60,000 nt of DNA from Zygnema cylindricum (lineage: Eukaryota; Streptophyta; Zygnematophyceae; Zygnematales; Zygnemataceae): NCBI GenBank assembly GCA_037447655.1, contig JBBHKE010002135.1, positions 250,001-310,000 on the forward strand. The letters run 5' to 3'. Below the pieces are notes generated by a model. That model did no database searches, was not told where the DNA came from, and saw only the letters and a program-made list of their open reading frames with translations. Positions 41,532-52,946 of this stretch are shown here, in pieces. The first letter of the stretch is position 1. Every line of letters begins with the position of its first letter. The position numbers were made by a program, and so were the translations under genes.

Positions 41532-44496
41532 TGCTGCTAAATATAATAGCAGGATAAATTTAAAAGCACGATGGTAACCCATCTGAGTCTAGGGTACAAA
41601 AAGGGTGGCACGGCCAAAACTGAAAAACTACAATAAAAAACAAATAGAGCGATGGGAACACAAAAGAAAAGAAAAGAAAAGACACAATCGACAAGGAAAA
41701 TAAAAGCACCCAAACTCGAAATGAAAAGCACGACAACTCAGAAAACCAAAACTACAACCCCAACCCCAAATCAATTAAATATCTACGAAAAGCAACCCCG
41801 TAAGTCCCCCCAGCCTGGGGGAGCACGTTGAGGGAGTTGCGGAACACGGCGACAATCCATAACCCTAAACGCCGATCGGAGGATAATAGAAGCCTGCACT
41901 CGCTGTAAAGCCACCGATAAACGTTGACGATAAAAAGAAGTAGGTACCGAAAGAGGAGGGCTCCCAGGTCCTCGACGCTCGAAAGCACGTCGAGCACAAG
42001 TATGGAGAAATTCGTCCAGTGCAACACCCAAACAACCAAAGATCTCGACCGCCATCGGAATAAAGTCATCTATAGGGTCCCTGTGGGCATAATCACGCTC
42101 TTTCGCCTTAGCGGCATCACGAGCTACCACCCCAACATGTCGAGTCGCCTGACCAACAACTGTAGCTGAAGTAAGGTTTGCTTAAACAATATCACAGAAG
42201 ATGCGACGGGCACCATCAAGTAAAACAACATCGATCCGACGCGAGAGAATGATATGAGTAACCTCTCGACGCACAGAAAAGCCTATTTCCGAAGCGATAG
42301 TCGCAATGGTGTCGCGAATAGTGTCATGCGCCTGGATCAAATCTCCCCCATGGGAGCAACGAAGCAAATGGACACCATCGAGCCCCAAGACACGACCACA
42401 TGCAAAAACAAGAGAGCCAAGTAAAAGAGGATGGGGGAGGCCAAGGCGAAATCGGAGAGCGGTGGTGAATTGAGCAGGTGAAAATCGGAGAGTGGCCAAA
42501 CTAGGTGTGGCGAAAAGCCAAGACCCAAAACCAGGTCCACCACAATAGAGAAGACGGGCACACAAAGAATCGGAGGGAAGCTCCTTGAGAAGGTCGGATT
42601 TAATGGCGTCGACAACCCGATCAGAAATCGATTCCTGGACACTAGGGGGTACCAGGAGCTAGAATGGGGGTGTCCCCAGCCAAGAAACGGGAAACACGAG
42701 TAGAGGCAATAAGACACAAACTTCCCAAATAGGCAGCAGGAGCAACATGAGCAGTGGATAATAGACCCAACCCCCCGGTAGAGACAGGGAGGGATGCTTG
42801 AATGCGAGCCGATGGCCTGAACTCACGATCAAATGCCCCACGACTTAGCTGAGTATGGAGGACGTCCATGAGGCGATCTTCAAAAGCCGAGAGAGGGGAG
42901 ATAAATGTTGGAGTGGGAGAGGAAGTATGAGTAAGGTAAGAAGGCGGTGGGGAAAACACCTGGTTAACATAGCAAAAGCAACTTGGGGATCGGGAAGGCA
43001 AGGAAGATCGTCCACTTGGGCCAGATCTATCTGTAAAGCATAATGAAGGAATTCGGTCACGAAAGTATCAAACCAAGGGGGCAACCAAGCACCCGAATGC
43101 CATCGGAGGGAGAAGGGGTTTGAAAAATAGGAGTGGGAGTAAACAAATGTGGAATATCCCGAGGAAACCAAATAACACACTTCGACGGTAGGACTGAAAG
43201 GTTGCGTTCGGCAAACGTTCCTTGAAAAAGTCATATGCCAACATGACTTGTTCTCTGGGCCCAATAATGTGCGTATCATCTGTGACCGAAGGGAAAAGGC
43301 AAGAAGGGAGGGCGGCCGCGGAGGCACGAAGGGCCCGGTAATGGGCGAGGGCACACAAAGGTCCGCCGAGAGGGTCGCTTTGGCGAGTGCCACTAGGAGA
43401 GGAGAGAGGAATGAGATCTCCATCGACCGAGAAGGAAAGGCTCATTATCAAAGAATAGAAAGCCCTCACAAAGGGGTATAATTGGACAATAGGAGATGGA
43501 GCCGCCATAGGCTCTAAAAAAATCACGTTCCGATCCACCGTATTAAAGGCATTGGAAATGTCGACCTGAAGGACCAACCAATCCGGATGTACATCCAATA
43601 AAGCCCGAATCCCGTGGACCACGACCTCAAAACCCCCTCTCGTGGCCACTCCAAACTCATGAGGAGAAAAACAATCATGGAAAGCTCGTTGGAGTAGGAG
43701 ACATATTGCACGAGCCACCAATCAATATAAAACCTCTCCCACGGCGATAGGGCGGATCCCACCATGAGGTTTGGCGACTGCCACAAGGCGGGACGCCGTG
43801 AGAAGATCACAAATCCGAGGGGGAACATCCCCACTAGCAATATGGGAACATACTCGAAAAAACACATCGAACCCCGGGCACCCGATTCTGGGGGCAAAAC
43901 ATCGCGAAATAACTCATACACTGTGCCCAAGGGGCCCCCCGCTGAAAGGTGAGGAGAAGAGCTAAAAGCCTTGACGAAAACCTCCCGATTCAAAGTAAAA
44001 CTCCCAGAAGGCTCAAAGGCGTGGATGGAAGGGGGTAAAGGGGAAGGGGCAGGGGGGTGGAGAGCTCGAAGAACCTCAATAGTGGAAGAAGATCCGGGGG
44101 GAGGGGTGAATGGCTGTAGGGCCCTAACCGCTCGAGAAAGCTCACCAACACGGCCTAAGTGAATTTCTCGACGATAAGAGGCTGGGACATTTGATGGCCT
44201 AGGTGGCCGACGTGGTATGAAAGAGGTGCTCGATACCCGATCCTCATGCTCGGCGTGGAGGGCCTTCCAGTCACCAAGAAGGAATCGGCGACAACGTGCC
44301 ATAGTTCCTCTAGCCCCACTGCCCCTTTCACGACCTGGAAGGACTAGCACCCAAAGAGAGAACATAAGAAGAAGGTGCCAAGGAGCATTGTCCGCCGAGT
44401 TTAAAAAAATGTGGGACAAGGAGAGGTGGAGGGCATCTTGTACTATTGTCCTGACGGCCATAGGAATACCGGTGTACAATCGCGGGCCGGGGGCTC
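41532..44496 (-). mobile_element. Non-LTR (LINE-like) retroelement, 5' truncated and decayed
   Basis: Minus strand, about 3 kb, inserted in copia III pol. Order from 44496 downward: N-terminal linker region, reverse transcriptase, thumb and C-terminal domain, about 200 bp of 3' UTR, simple-repeat tail. There are no LTRs. The 5' side ends at the gypsy LTR, so the start is lost or interrupted. Confidence 0.75.
41783..44479 (-). pseudogene. LINE reverse transcriptase polyprotein remnant
   Basis: 44479-43523 (318 codons) is the region before RT, ending at a frame break near SRRPALWQ. 43721-43068 is RT: AICLLLQRAFHDCFSPHEFG, motif A LQVDISNAFN, motif B SGTRQSDPLGGPL (the usual GDPLGG reads SDPLGG) and motif C VTDDTHIIGP (TDD for ADD). 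Further frames give the thumb (ARIQASLPVSTGGLGLLS), a C-terminal part with RCSHGGDLIQAHDTIRD and RRIDVVLLDGARRIFCDIV, and a last piece DFIPMAVEIFGCLGVALDEF. At least five frame changes make it non-functional. I do not assign a LINE clade. Confidence 0.8.
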
Positions 44497-45679
44497 TGTC
44501 AAGCTCGTGTGTGTTTTCGGCACACCTTTATTTTCCCAAGATCTTCAGAACCCTATCTACCTGTACGGACATCAGCGTACGGCGAAGGAGGCGCACAAAA
44601 CCGGACCAGATCAAGGGATTTCCTGAACGGAACGGAACACACTTTATTTCACGCCTAACAGAGGCCAGAAAAGCCAAGTTATTCTGCTTCAAAGATTTCA
44701 CTTCTATTACATGCAGCCAATTGCCACTTGACCTTTTGGGGGTCACATTGTGGAACGCCACGCAACTCTTCGGATAGTCATTTAGATTTGGCTGTCTTAT
44801 GTCAGTAGGAATTTAGTTCAGGTCCAACTGGCTTTTTGTCCATTAATTAAGCCTGGTCAAAATTTGGCGTTTAAACGTCAGTTTTAGTACTTTGTCTTAT
44901 TGAAGTGGAACCAACTTGACTTTCATCCGGAAATCTAGCCGTAACTGAAAGCTCATCTTTTTTCCCTAAGTGTAGTAGAGCTTAATTTGTCGTTTGTCAG
45001 TTCGATAGCATTTGCTTCCCGCTGATTGGTTCATTGTATTGCTTTGACTTTTTGGACCGGAAGTGGACAAACTTGGTTGTATAAGGCACTTGGGGCCGAA
45101 GGAGACAGGTTGCTTTTCAGTACTGTCTCCTGTGAAAACCTTAAAGAAATTCCAAACAAACCTTCTTTTGGAGAATCGTTGTTGTGCTTGCTTGTTTGAC
45201 TCTATTGCCATCTTGGTTTGGATTTGTCTTGGTTAGAGATCGTAGTTCGGGCGGCTAGTTGGCACTATCAATCCTTTTAGGCGATCTTGAGTTTTTGCTA
45301 TTGAAACCAAGAAGAGTCCAGTTGGTTTCGATCTGTGGAAACCGAGTGGTGAAGGAGAATCGTACCGCTCTTTAGTGTCCCTGGGAGATATTTCTTCTTC
45401 CTTTGTGGTCATCTTGGCTTTCTAGGGTATGTTGCGCTTGCTCTGCCATAATTCTTAATTCTATCTTTAATTCCATCTCTGGGGCAAGGTGATATTGTTG
45501 AATCTGAAACAGCCACTCATTTCTATTTTTATTATTTCCACGTGGAAGTTCCCTTGTCCTCCTCCGGTAGTGCCATTCGGATTCTGTTGTGTTCCCTCCG
45601 GAACCGGTTTCTTTCATCTTGGGTACTTCAACAGTAGGTTCTAAGGGTACAAAAGCTAGACTTCCAGTGGATCAGCACA
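44497..45679 (+). repeat. Gypsy 5' LTR
   Basis: 1,183 bp, TGTCAAGC...CAGCACA. The following sequence GTACTGATAAGCAACC is where a primer-binding site should be, but I cannot match it to a tRNA. Confidence 0.85.
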
Positions 45680-45808
45680 GTACTGATAAGCAACCTGTCT
45701 CCTTAGATTAGAGGAGATAGGAGCTTTGACTCAGGAATCTCTCTTAGTGGAAGGGGGTTTTATTTTCTCCTTTTTGTATTACTTCCTCTTTTCAGTGGTT
45801 ACCCTTAG

Positions 45809-46792
45809 ATGGGAGGAGGAGAGGCTCAGGATAGGAGAACTCCCAGCATCACGCCGGAGGAGGAAGTTAGTCAGGGGGGATCTCCACCTGGGGAGGGCCC
45901 TCCCAGGACAGAGGAGGCAATCCAGGAAGCTCCCATGTTTGAATCTCCACCCAAAGGACCGGCCAAGGGAAATGTCCCTCCTATCCCTCCAGTCCTCACT
46001 CCTGAACAATTCCCTTCTCTAGCCGAAGCTGCTCGGGCACAAGCCGAAGAGAAAAGGAAAACGTCTCCTACCTCTCGACCAAAAAGGTTGGCCCATAAGG
46101 AGCCAGTCTCCGGACATCTGCCGGAGGTTGGATTCCACACCCGATCCAAAATTCCAAAGGCCGAGATCCCAATTGATCCTGCGGTGTTAGCCGATCCTTG
46201 TCGTCCTGGTCGTAAGGAACTTCTTGCTCTACATGGTCTCCATGAGCTGAAGGTGAAAAAAGAGTTGGTTCAACGAGTGGCCCAGGCCGATCGAGCTCGG
46301 GTGGTTAGACCAGTGGGAGGAGTGGTGGAAATTCTGAGCAGTTCCACTGAAAGTAGCTCATCCCCATCTGAACATAGTCCACCTCGGAGAGCACCGGAAT
46401 TTCGTCCTACGCCATCTTTCTCTCAGGACACATCTACCAGCAGGCCAGCCAGGGGACGTGCCACTTCTCGATCCCGCCCCGGAGAAGGGGGCAGCAGGAA
46501 GGATTTCCCAGATCCTTGGAAGGGGAAGCGATTCGACCACCGGGATAGTAAAGGTAGATTTGCTCCTATGACCAAGGAGGAAACATTTCCAACACCACCT
46601 CCCACCTCGACTGAAGGGCCTACCTCCTCAGTTCTAAAGGGCTCACCTCCTTTGGAGCTTCGGCAATCCAAACCCACCGATTCCGAGGTTCCCGATGTAG
46701 ATCGGGGGAGATCCTTTCCCAAGGATCCCACAGATCGCCCTTCAGGGGGGCTATGGCGAACCAAACTTACAGATCCCGAGGTTCCGAGGTAG
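45809..46792 (+). pseudogene. Proline-rich leader frame of the gypsy element
   Basis: 327 codons, Pro/Ser/Arg/Glu-rich and probably disordered (GGSPPGEGPPRTEEAIQE, SSSTESSSSPSEHSPPRRAP). No domain is recognised. Similar low-complexity coding sequence continues in other frames at 46753-47031 and 47155-47385, so this looks like the N-terminal part of a long gag now split by frameshifts. It could also be a separate accessory frame. The start at 45809 follows the LTR and about 130 bp of leader. Confidence 0.55.
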
Positions 46793-47417
46793 AGGTGGGA
46801 GATCTAACTGGGGTCTTAAACAGTGCTCAGGAATTGGTAAAGAAGTTGAGATCTCAAGGTGGGGCTACGACGGGGGCCGGACCTGTCGAAATAGATTGGG
46901 AGGCTTTAGAGGAAGAAAGAAAGAAAGTATGGGAACAGGAACTACGTCTGATAAGGGACGCACGGCTTAGGTCCGGAGGACTTCTTAGGGATCAGATCTC
47001 CACGTCTCCTATACTCAATCCCTACATATAGGAGCCGACTAGGGAAGCCGCTCAAGTTCACAAGTCCCACCCTAAGGAGACTCCATCTCAAAAGTCTCCA
47101 GAACTTCCTCTTCAGCGGGGAGAGGGAGGACCAACAGGACCTAATGAAAAGGGGTTGGGTGCAGATTTACGTTCTGAGTTTGCTCCTGTCCCTCGAGAGA
47201 ATCCTACCTTTGTATCTGTGGAGATCGCCTCCGCCGTGGAGGCTGTGGTAGAATTAGGACCAGACGAATGGGTCCATATCCCTTTGAGACCAGCTACTCC
47301 ATCTTCGTCGTCTCACAGGCACAATCCTGATCCGACAGCCTCTTCTCCTCTGCTCACCTCCTTCCAGCCCCGGGACCCGCAGTAGATCCCAAAGACGTTC
47401 CCATAAGAGTCCCCGGG

Positions 47418-49409
47418 TTGACAGTTGAATCACTCGTCACTGCTGCGCGACCAGAAACTTCCATTCCCGCTTATTCGCCACCTCACCGGCGTTCTCCATC
47501 ATCCAGTTCTGAACCACTCCCTTCTTCTCTTGCTGGGCGCACGGCAAGGGGGCAAACCCTGTATCCCAAGCACGGTCCTTCGCCATCCGCGTCTTCTTCG
47601 TCATCCAAGGGAACACCTCCAAAACGACCGGATCTTCAAATCCCACCGGAAAAGAGAAGTAGGCGATCGCGAAGACCTTTCGCACCTCGGGGAACAGAAG
47701 CGTCACCATGGGGAGACATTTTCCCCCCAACCATTTTGTCAAAACCAGGCACTTCCTCCGTGGGGGAGAGAGTGGCCATTTCTCAAGCGGCTACTTCCGT
47801 CGGGGAAGTAGGTGATATGGGATCCGAAAACGAAGAGCAAGGGGTGATTTCTCCCGCACAGTTTGTCAGTCCCACTAGACCTCACTCACCACAATTCACT
47901 AATCTCGCGGAGGAGGAGAAAGAAATGGGGGACAACCGAATATTTACGGGAGATAATTCCAGAATTGCCTTCTCAGATTTTGAACTGTTGTGGAAATCTT
48001 TCACTCAGTCCGAAATCAACAAATATCGGGGAGAGGTTATTCCTGATGACTTCGAGACTACCCTCTTCCCCATGATGGTCAACTATCTCTCTAGGGGTGC
48101 CTTGGCGGATTACAAGGAGCAGCAACATCTTCTAATGGCTCCTAGCATCAAAATATCCGATCCGACTCTCGATGCGGCAGTTTTACAAGCGGAGGCCGAT
48201 TTGGCAGCAGCGGCAGCCGCTCCTATTTCTCGCGTCTTTACCGAACACATGAAGCTGCAGGCCTAAGGTCGAACATACGTTAACCAACTACAAGCTATTC
48301 AGGCAGCCCGAGCTGCCACTCGAATGATCGCCAACCCCTCTCCGTGCACAACACTCCTCGACGCCTGGAGAGTGTTGTATATTGAGAGGAATGAGTCCGC
48401 CATCAAGGAATTCACGGACTTCCGATGCTTGAAGAATGAGATGCCCAAAGCCCTTTTCAATAGGCTCTCCAGTCTTTGCCAGAAAACCAAGTTGTCAACA
48501 ATTGATCTTCCAGCAATGGCAACAAAATATTTTATTGCAGTCGGAAATTTGTTTGGACCCACCGGACAAGCTGCTCTAGATAACTGGATCGCAAGCTAGG
48601 CAATCCAAGACATTAACCCCTCAGCTAAAGAAATTTCCCTAGCAGCCATGAAACTGTACGACCATTTCGTCAACAGTGAAGCTAGGGAAAAAGTGGTCAC
48701 CGGCAAAGCCAGAGCAAATTTTGTCGGGTTTGACGGAGAAACCCCTTTGAGCAAAGAAGAGCAGCATGAACTCCAAGCTTTGCGGAAGCTTAAGGGCAAA
48801 CAGATAGCTGATAGCGGATCAGAACCCGCAATGGGGGCGGATGAAAGGATGATTTTGTATAATTGTCTGAATTGTCAGCAGAACGGCCACGGGTGGAAAC
48901 GGTGCCCCCGAAAACTAAAACCGGAACTCGCTCTGAAACAGAAGGAATGGGAAAAAAAAAGGGCTGAAAGAACTCAGAAGCAAAACGAAAGGAAACAAGG
49001 AGGGGGATCGGAGGACAAAACTCCAGTAACAAAGGCTAATTACTGCCCAACTCCCCTGTCCGAAACCTCCAAAATGTCTCAAGCCAAGTTGAGATTAATC
49101 AAACTTCCTAAGTTCGATGACGCCAAAATTTCTAATGAATTACGGATCAAATATACTACCGAGGGTTCCAAATGCGAGGCATGCGGTTTTATTGGCCACA
49201 AGAAAGGGCAGTGTTTCCGAAAGAATGGGGTGCCAAAAGAGATGATGCAATACGCCCTGTTTACCGGTGAAGGGGAAGCCGCCTTGAATTCTCTCCCTCT
49301 TCAGCTCCTTTACCCCTGGGGACGCTGCACCATGGAGGAACCCGAAAGAACACCGGCAAGTCGAGCAACCAGTACCCTGGAAGAGATAATTCAACATCAA
49401 AGCCAGTAA
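47418..49409 (+). pseudogene. Gypsy Gag with two zinc knuckles
   Basis: One frame from 47418 to 49409, broken by TAA at 48264-48266 and TAG at 48597-48599. After a disordered N-terminus, a capsid-like helical region runs from about 47940 (FSDFELLWKSFTQSEINKY, DAWRVLYIERNESAIKEF, MATKYFIAVGNLF). Two CCHC knuckles follow: CLNCQQNGHGWKRC near 48870 and CEACGFIGHKKGQC near 49180, separated by a Lys/Glu-rich helix. Gag packages the RNA in cytoplasmic particles. After the stop at 49409 the same frame stays coding-like to about 49635 (ASQLAALSLNSPS, ELEQEATAVGDDDD). Confidence 0.75.
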
Positions 49410-49635
49410 TTGGCCGCGATGGCTTCACAATTAGCGGCCTTAAGTTTAAATTCCCCCTCCCGTCCGGCTGCTCTGACGCCTGCTCAGAAACTCCAACAGA
49501 GAAAACAATAGCTATTACAAAAGCTAGCGGAGCTTGAACAGGAAGCCACGGCGGTTGGAGATGATGATGACATTATGGGATGGGATATGACACCTCCAAG
49601 AGTTAACCATGCCCAGACTTTTCATTCAGAAGCCT

Positions 49636-50396
49636 GAAATGTGGGGGTGGGGGATAAGCGCAGACAACTCTGTCACACAACATCGGAGCAAAGGAGGGAC
49701 AGACAGGGACTAGCCCCAGGAGATCATAACAGAAAGACCACATGACCATTGTCATTCACCCCCCGGGCGGTAATAGTGAACAATGACATCGGCCTAGGAA
49801 TAAAACCTACACACCCTCCCCCACAAGCTATGAAAAAACTACCGCCCGGATTCGAAAAATACAAGTTCGACAAACAAAGGGAGACAAAGAAAAACGCTAA
49901 AGAGGAAGAGAAGCGGAAAACCCAGGACTGGTTCGAACGGTACATGGCTGAACGCTCGGAGGATGAAACACTAGAAACTCCTCCCACGCTAGGATCGGAC
50001 GCCGAAAACGAGGAAGCAAGGGGGGGGGGCAAGAGGAGCAGAAAACCGAGGAGAATACCCTCATTTCCTCCCCTAAAGTTGTGCCTCCTTCCTCTAAATC
50101 AGCTGCTATGTTAGTCCGTCACTTAATGTCCTACGCCCTTACACATGTCAAAACTCTCGCCTCATCACACAATCTATCAGAAAATATCCTTATTAAGGCA
50201 TTGGGAGAGGAAATTCACTCAAGACGGGAGAAAATAGAGCCGGCAGACCAATCCAGTTTCGTTTTTCTATTCGCCAAACCCAAGACCCCTATGATGGATA
50301 GGGATTACAAAGCCTTATTGGTGGCCCTCATCCTCAACCGGACCGGAAATTTCCGAAAATTTCAAGCTCAACGGATACGGGGGCTATCAGGATGCC
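49636..50396 (+). pseudogene. Gag-protease linker of the gypsy element
   Basis: Frames at 49749-50114 and 50081-50458 in different phases. The first is rich in Lys/Glu (KNAKEEEKRKTQDWFERYMAE); the second leads into the protease (HLMSYALTHVKTLASSHNLS, RDYKALLVALILNRTG). Probably the spacer between gag and protease with at least one frameshift; no catalytic motif. Confidence 0.45.
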
Positions 50397-50693
50397 GTGG
50401 TCAATACCGGTGCGCTTCCAAATTTAATAACAACTTTTGCTTTACAGCAGATGCTTGAGGAATCACGGCCAGAAATTTTACCAAGCGATATCTGCCTGAG
50501 TACAGTAAGCAGCGGAAGTCAACCGGTCCATGGAATCATCAAAGCTATGGAAATTGAATTCTCAAATGATACTGGTCAACGAGTCAAGATCGAACTCCCC
50601 TTTCTAGTGGTGGAAGGGAAGCAGTTCGAGATTCTGCTGGGGATGGCAACTTGGACCCGACTAAATATGGAGTTGAGTGTGTGGAAGAAGTAG
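50397..50693 (+). pseudogene. Retropepsin-like protease with mutated active site
   Basis: Reads VVNTGALPNLITTF, where a retropepsin has D-S/T-G; the catalytic Asp is Asn (AAT at 50403-50405). The flap and end look right (SSGSQPVHGIIKAMEIEF, then FEILLGMATWTRLN, the usual LG-M-W element). The enzyme normally works as a dimer to mature Gag-Pol; with Asn it should be inactive. An upstream start is not needed since it would be part of a polyprotein. Confidence 0.7.
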
Positions 50694-50732
50694 TTCACGG
50701 TGAGGGGCCGCGAGGAGCCCGAAGGGACCTAG

Positions 50733-51490
50733 GTGGTGGTGCCGTTAGGATTATGGAGTAGGGGAAAGATAAATGCGCCCGTGTCCGGCTGTTACCCCGT
50801 ATATTCCACATCCTCTCCGGCTGAACTTTTTGCCTGCTCACCAGATATTGCCAACGAAATATACCAATTCCCTATTTCTAAGCGGTGGGAAGAGGAATAC
50901 CAAGCCCGACTATTTCAAATGGCAACACTTTGGCGGAGAGTGAAACAGGCTTTTACAGCAATAACACCAAATGAAATCCTTTCAACTCTTCGGTCAGAAT
51001 CTTCGGAAATCCTGTCCCAAGATGGGAAGTTCAACCGACAAGTGGTGTTACTCACCATCCCAGCTTGCGGGCTCCGGATTGTATCATTATTTTTAGGAAT
51101 CAACACTGATCTAGAAGCGGTTTTGAAAGCAGGATACGTAATAGAGGCGTATACGGCTGTGGAAATATCACCCGAAGCTCGAGCCGTCAGCGAGCATCGC
51201 CTTCACCAATTACACCAACTCTATCCTCAACAACTCCCAGTGTCGGCAATCTCCCACGCTCACCGAAGCTTACCTCAGAATGTGGAAAACATCATGACCC
51301 CTCACGTCGCCAGTCTGGGAAGGGTAGATTTGGTGGTAGCAGGATGGCCTTGTCAGGGATACTCTCTAGCCGGACAAGGAAAAAGACATGCAGACCGAAG
51401 AAGTAGGACTTTCTTTAAGATGATACAAGTAATATCATGGATACAACAGCTCTAAGACACACCAGTGGGGTATGTTTTGGAAAATGTCCA
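50733..51490 (+). pseudogene. Cytosine-5 DNA methyltransferase domain inside the gypsy element, truncated
   Basis: A 240-codon frame (50733-51455) plus about 12 more codons after a TAA at 51453-51455. Motif I of the SAM site reads LRIVSLFLGI near residues 114-123, where the family has SLFDGI, so the usual Asp is Leu. An acidic strand with VEISPEAR (143-150) follows. Motif IV reads LVVAGWPCQGYSLAGQGKRH (200-219) with the catalytic Cys207 intact (codon at 51351), followed by DRRSRTFF. Beyond the stop, in the same frame, motif VI is GYVLENV. Motifs VIII-X and the target-recognition region are absent: the sequence passes within about 130 bp into integrase. The domain sits where reverse transcriptase would begin. 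Known from the literature: retrotransposons of charophytes and dinoflagellates have captured such enzymes. This copy cannot be active as it stands. Confidence 0.85.
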
Positions 51491-51552
51491 CCCTTCGACA
51501 AAAAGGGTGGAACTGAGATGCATTCTTTGCCCATCCGGGGAATGTTTTACCG

Positions 51553-52512
51553 ATGGTCTCTGGATCTCTTACGGCCTCTGCCTACCAGTTGAAGGGGCAA
51601 TCGCTTCGTTCTTTTTATGATCGAACATTTTTCCAAATGGATAGAGTTTTGTGGTTTTGCCCCGGAAATAGTCCAAGTCTATTGCACATGCATTTTTGCA
51701 GAGAGTATTGTCTCAATTCGGAGCGCCCGCAGAGGTTTTGACAGATGAAGGCTCTGAATTCGCCAGAGAATTTTCCACCCTCTTCGAGAAATGCCTCATC
51801 GATCATCGGCTAACCAGTTGGGACCACCCACAGGCCGACGGACTGGCCGAAAGGTGCGGCAAAACAGTGAAGCGGTAACTGCGGAAATATGCGGTCGAAG
51901 AAGATCTGGGGGAGTGGGACCGAAAGGTTCCTTGGATTGCCATGGGATAAAAGTTAAGCCGACAAGCTTCCCTCCACTCCTACAGCCCTTACTTCATCCT
52001 CTTTGGACGACATCCCATCCTTCCCGGAGCGGCCTCAGCCCAAGCGGTGGTTCTTCCAGGAAATGGATGACCAAGGGACTGTCGAAAAACTGATATCTGA
52101 AAGAGCTAAAGTGTTCCACCGCGAGATACCCCTTTCCATGGGAAATTTGTAGTCAGCTCAATACAGGGATCAGTTGTGGTATTCTCAACGACGGAGCGGG
52201 AATTATGTGCCCAGACATCGACAATTTATGCTCGGTGACTTTGTATACAGGATGCAACACAAAAAGGATAAGTTAGATATTTCTGCCGGTCGGGTAATTT
52301 TAAAAGTGGTGAAAGTTTCTAACAAGGGTGTTCTTACTTTGGAAGGGAAGGAGGGCCAGAGATTTAAAGAGAACCAAGTCAATGTGGCCCCTTGCCATCT
52401 TCGAGGATTGGAGGACGAACCCACCTTCCACTTGACTTATTTAGCCGATCCTCCCTCTTGCTCCTCATCCTGTGATTTGTCCTCCCAGCTGGATCACGTT
52501 TTTGGTGTGTAA
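51553..52512 (+). pseudogene. Gypsy integrase core and C-terminal domain
   Basis: Shifting frames give FMIEHFSKWIEF-like sequence (about 51615), then at 51696-51878 the catalytic block VLTDEGSEFAREF and HPQADGLAERCGKTVKR with the second Asp and the Glu of the DDE triad. Stops follow. 52174-52512 gives the C-terminal domain: RHRQFMLGDFVYRMQHKKDK and KVVKVSNKGVLTLEGKEG, typical of Ty3/gypsy integrases. The N-terminal HHCC finger is missing, lost with RT and RNase H in the deletion after the methyltransferase. Confidence 0.75.
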
Positions 52513-52645
52513 CCACTAGAGCCAGTGCTGGCATCCTTCATGTCTTCCCCCCACCTGGGAGCCAAGCCCTCAGCCCTCAATTACCTGGTTCTGCGGGAGT
52601 TGCAAATTGAGCGGATAACAATTTAATTCTTAGTCCCGATTGACT

Positions 52646-52660
52646 AAGAGGGGGGGGAAA
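52646..52660 (+). promoter_or_regulatory. Gypsy polypurine tract
   Basis: AAGAGGGGGGGGAAA, the only long purine run near the 3' end. It lies 286 bp before the recognised LTR start instead of next to it, which is unusual. Confidence 0.55.
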
Positions 52661-52944
52661 TCGAGACTACGGCCCGATGACCTCTACGACCACCCTTTCT
52701 CGGTCATATAGGGAAAAGGGAGGGGAAGTGGGGTATCTTTTTCTTCTTCCCAACCTTGCATTTCTCATCTTGCCTCATTATCTGCAATGCCTTGCATGCC
52801 CGTCGCCGGGAGGTATGGGAGGGCCGAACTGGACATTTTCACTATCATGGGAAACACCCGCATTCTCGGGTTATTGACAAGATTCCTGGCCGACAATTTA
52901 CGCCAAAAGCTTTATTCTTTCTGGTGCACTAGGCACGCGCGACA
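52658..52944 (+). repeat. 287-bp unit X, upstream of the gypsy 3' LTR
   Basis: From AAATCGAGACTACGG to GGCACGCGCGACA. It recurs after the LTR at 54121-54404 with many substitutions. It has no counterpart before the 5' LTR. Confidence 0.75.
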
Positions 52945-52946
52945 GG

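Noticed and set aside
41308-41582. Tyr/Ile/Met-rich frames of 66-85 codons
   Set aside because: They are translations of the TATACATA microsatellite.
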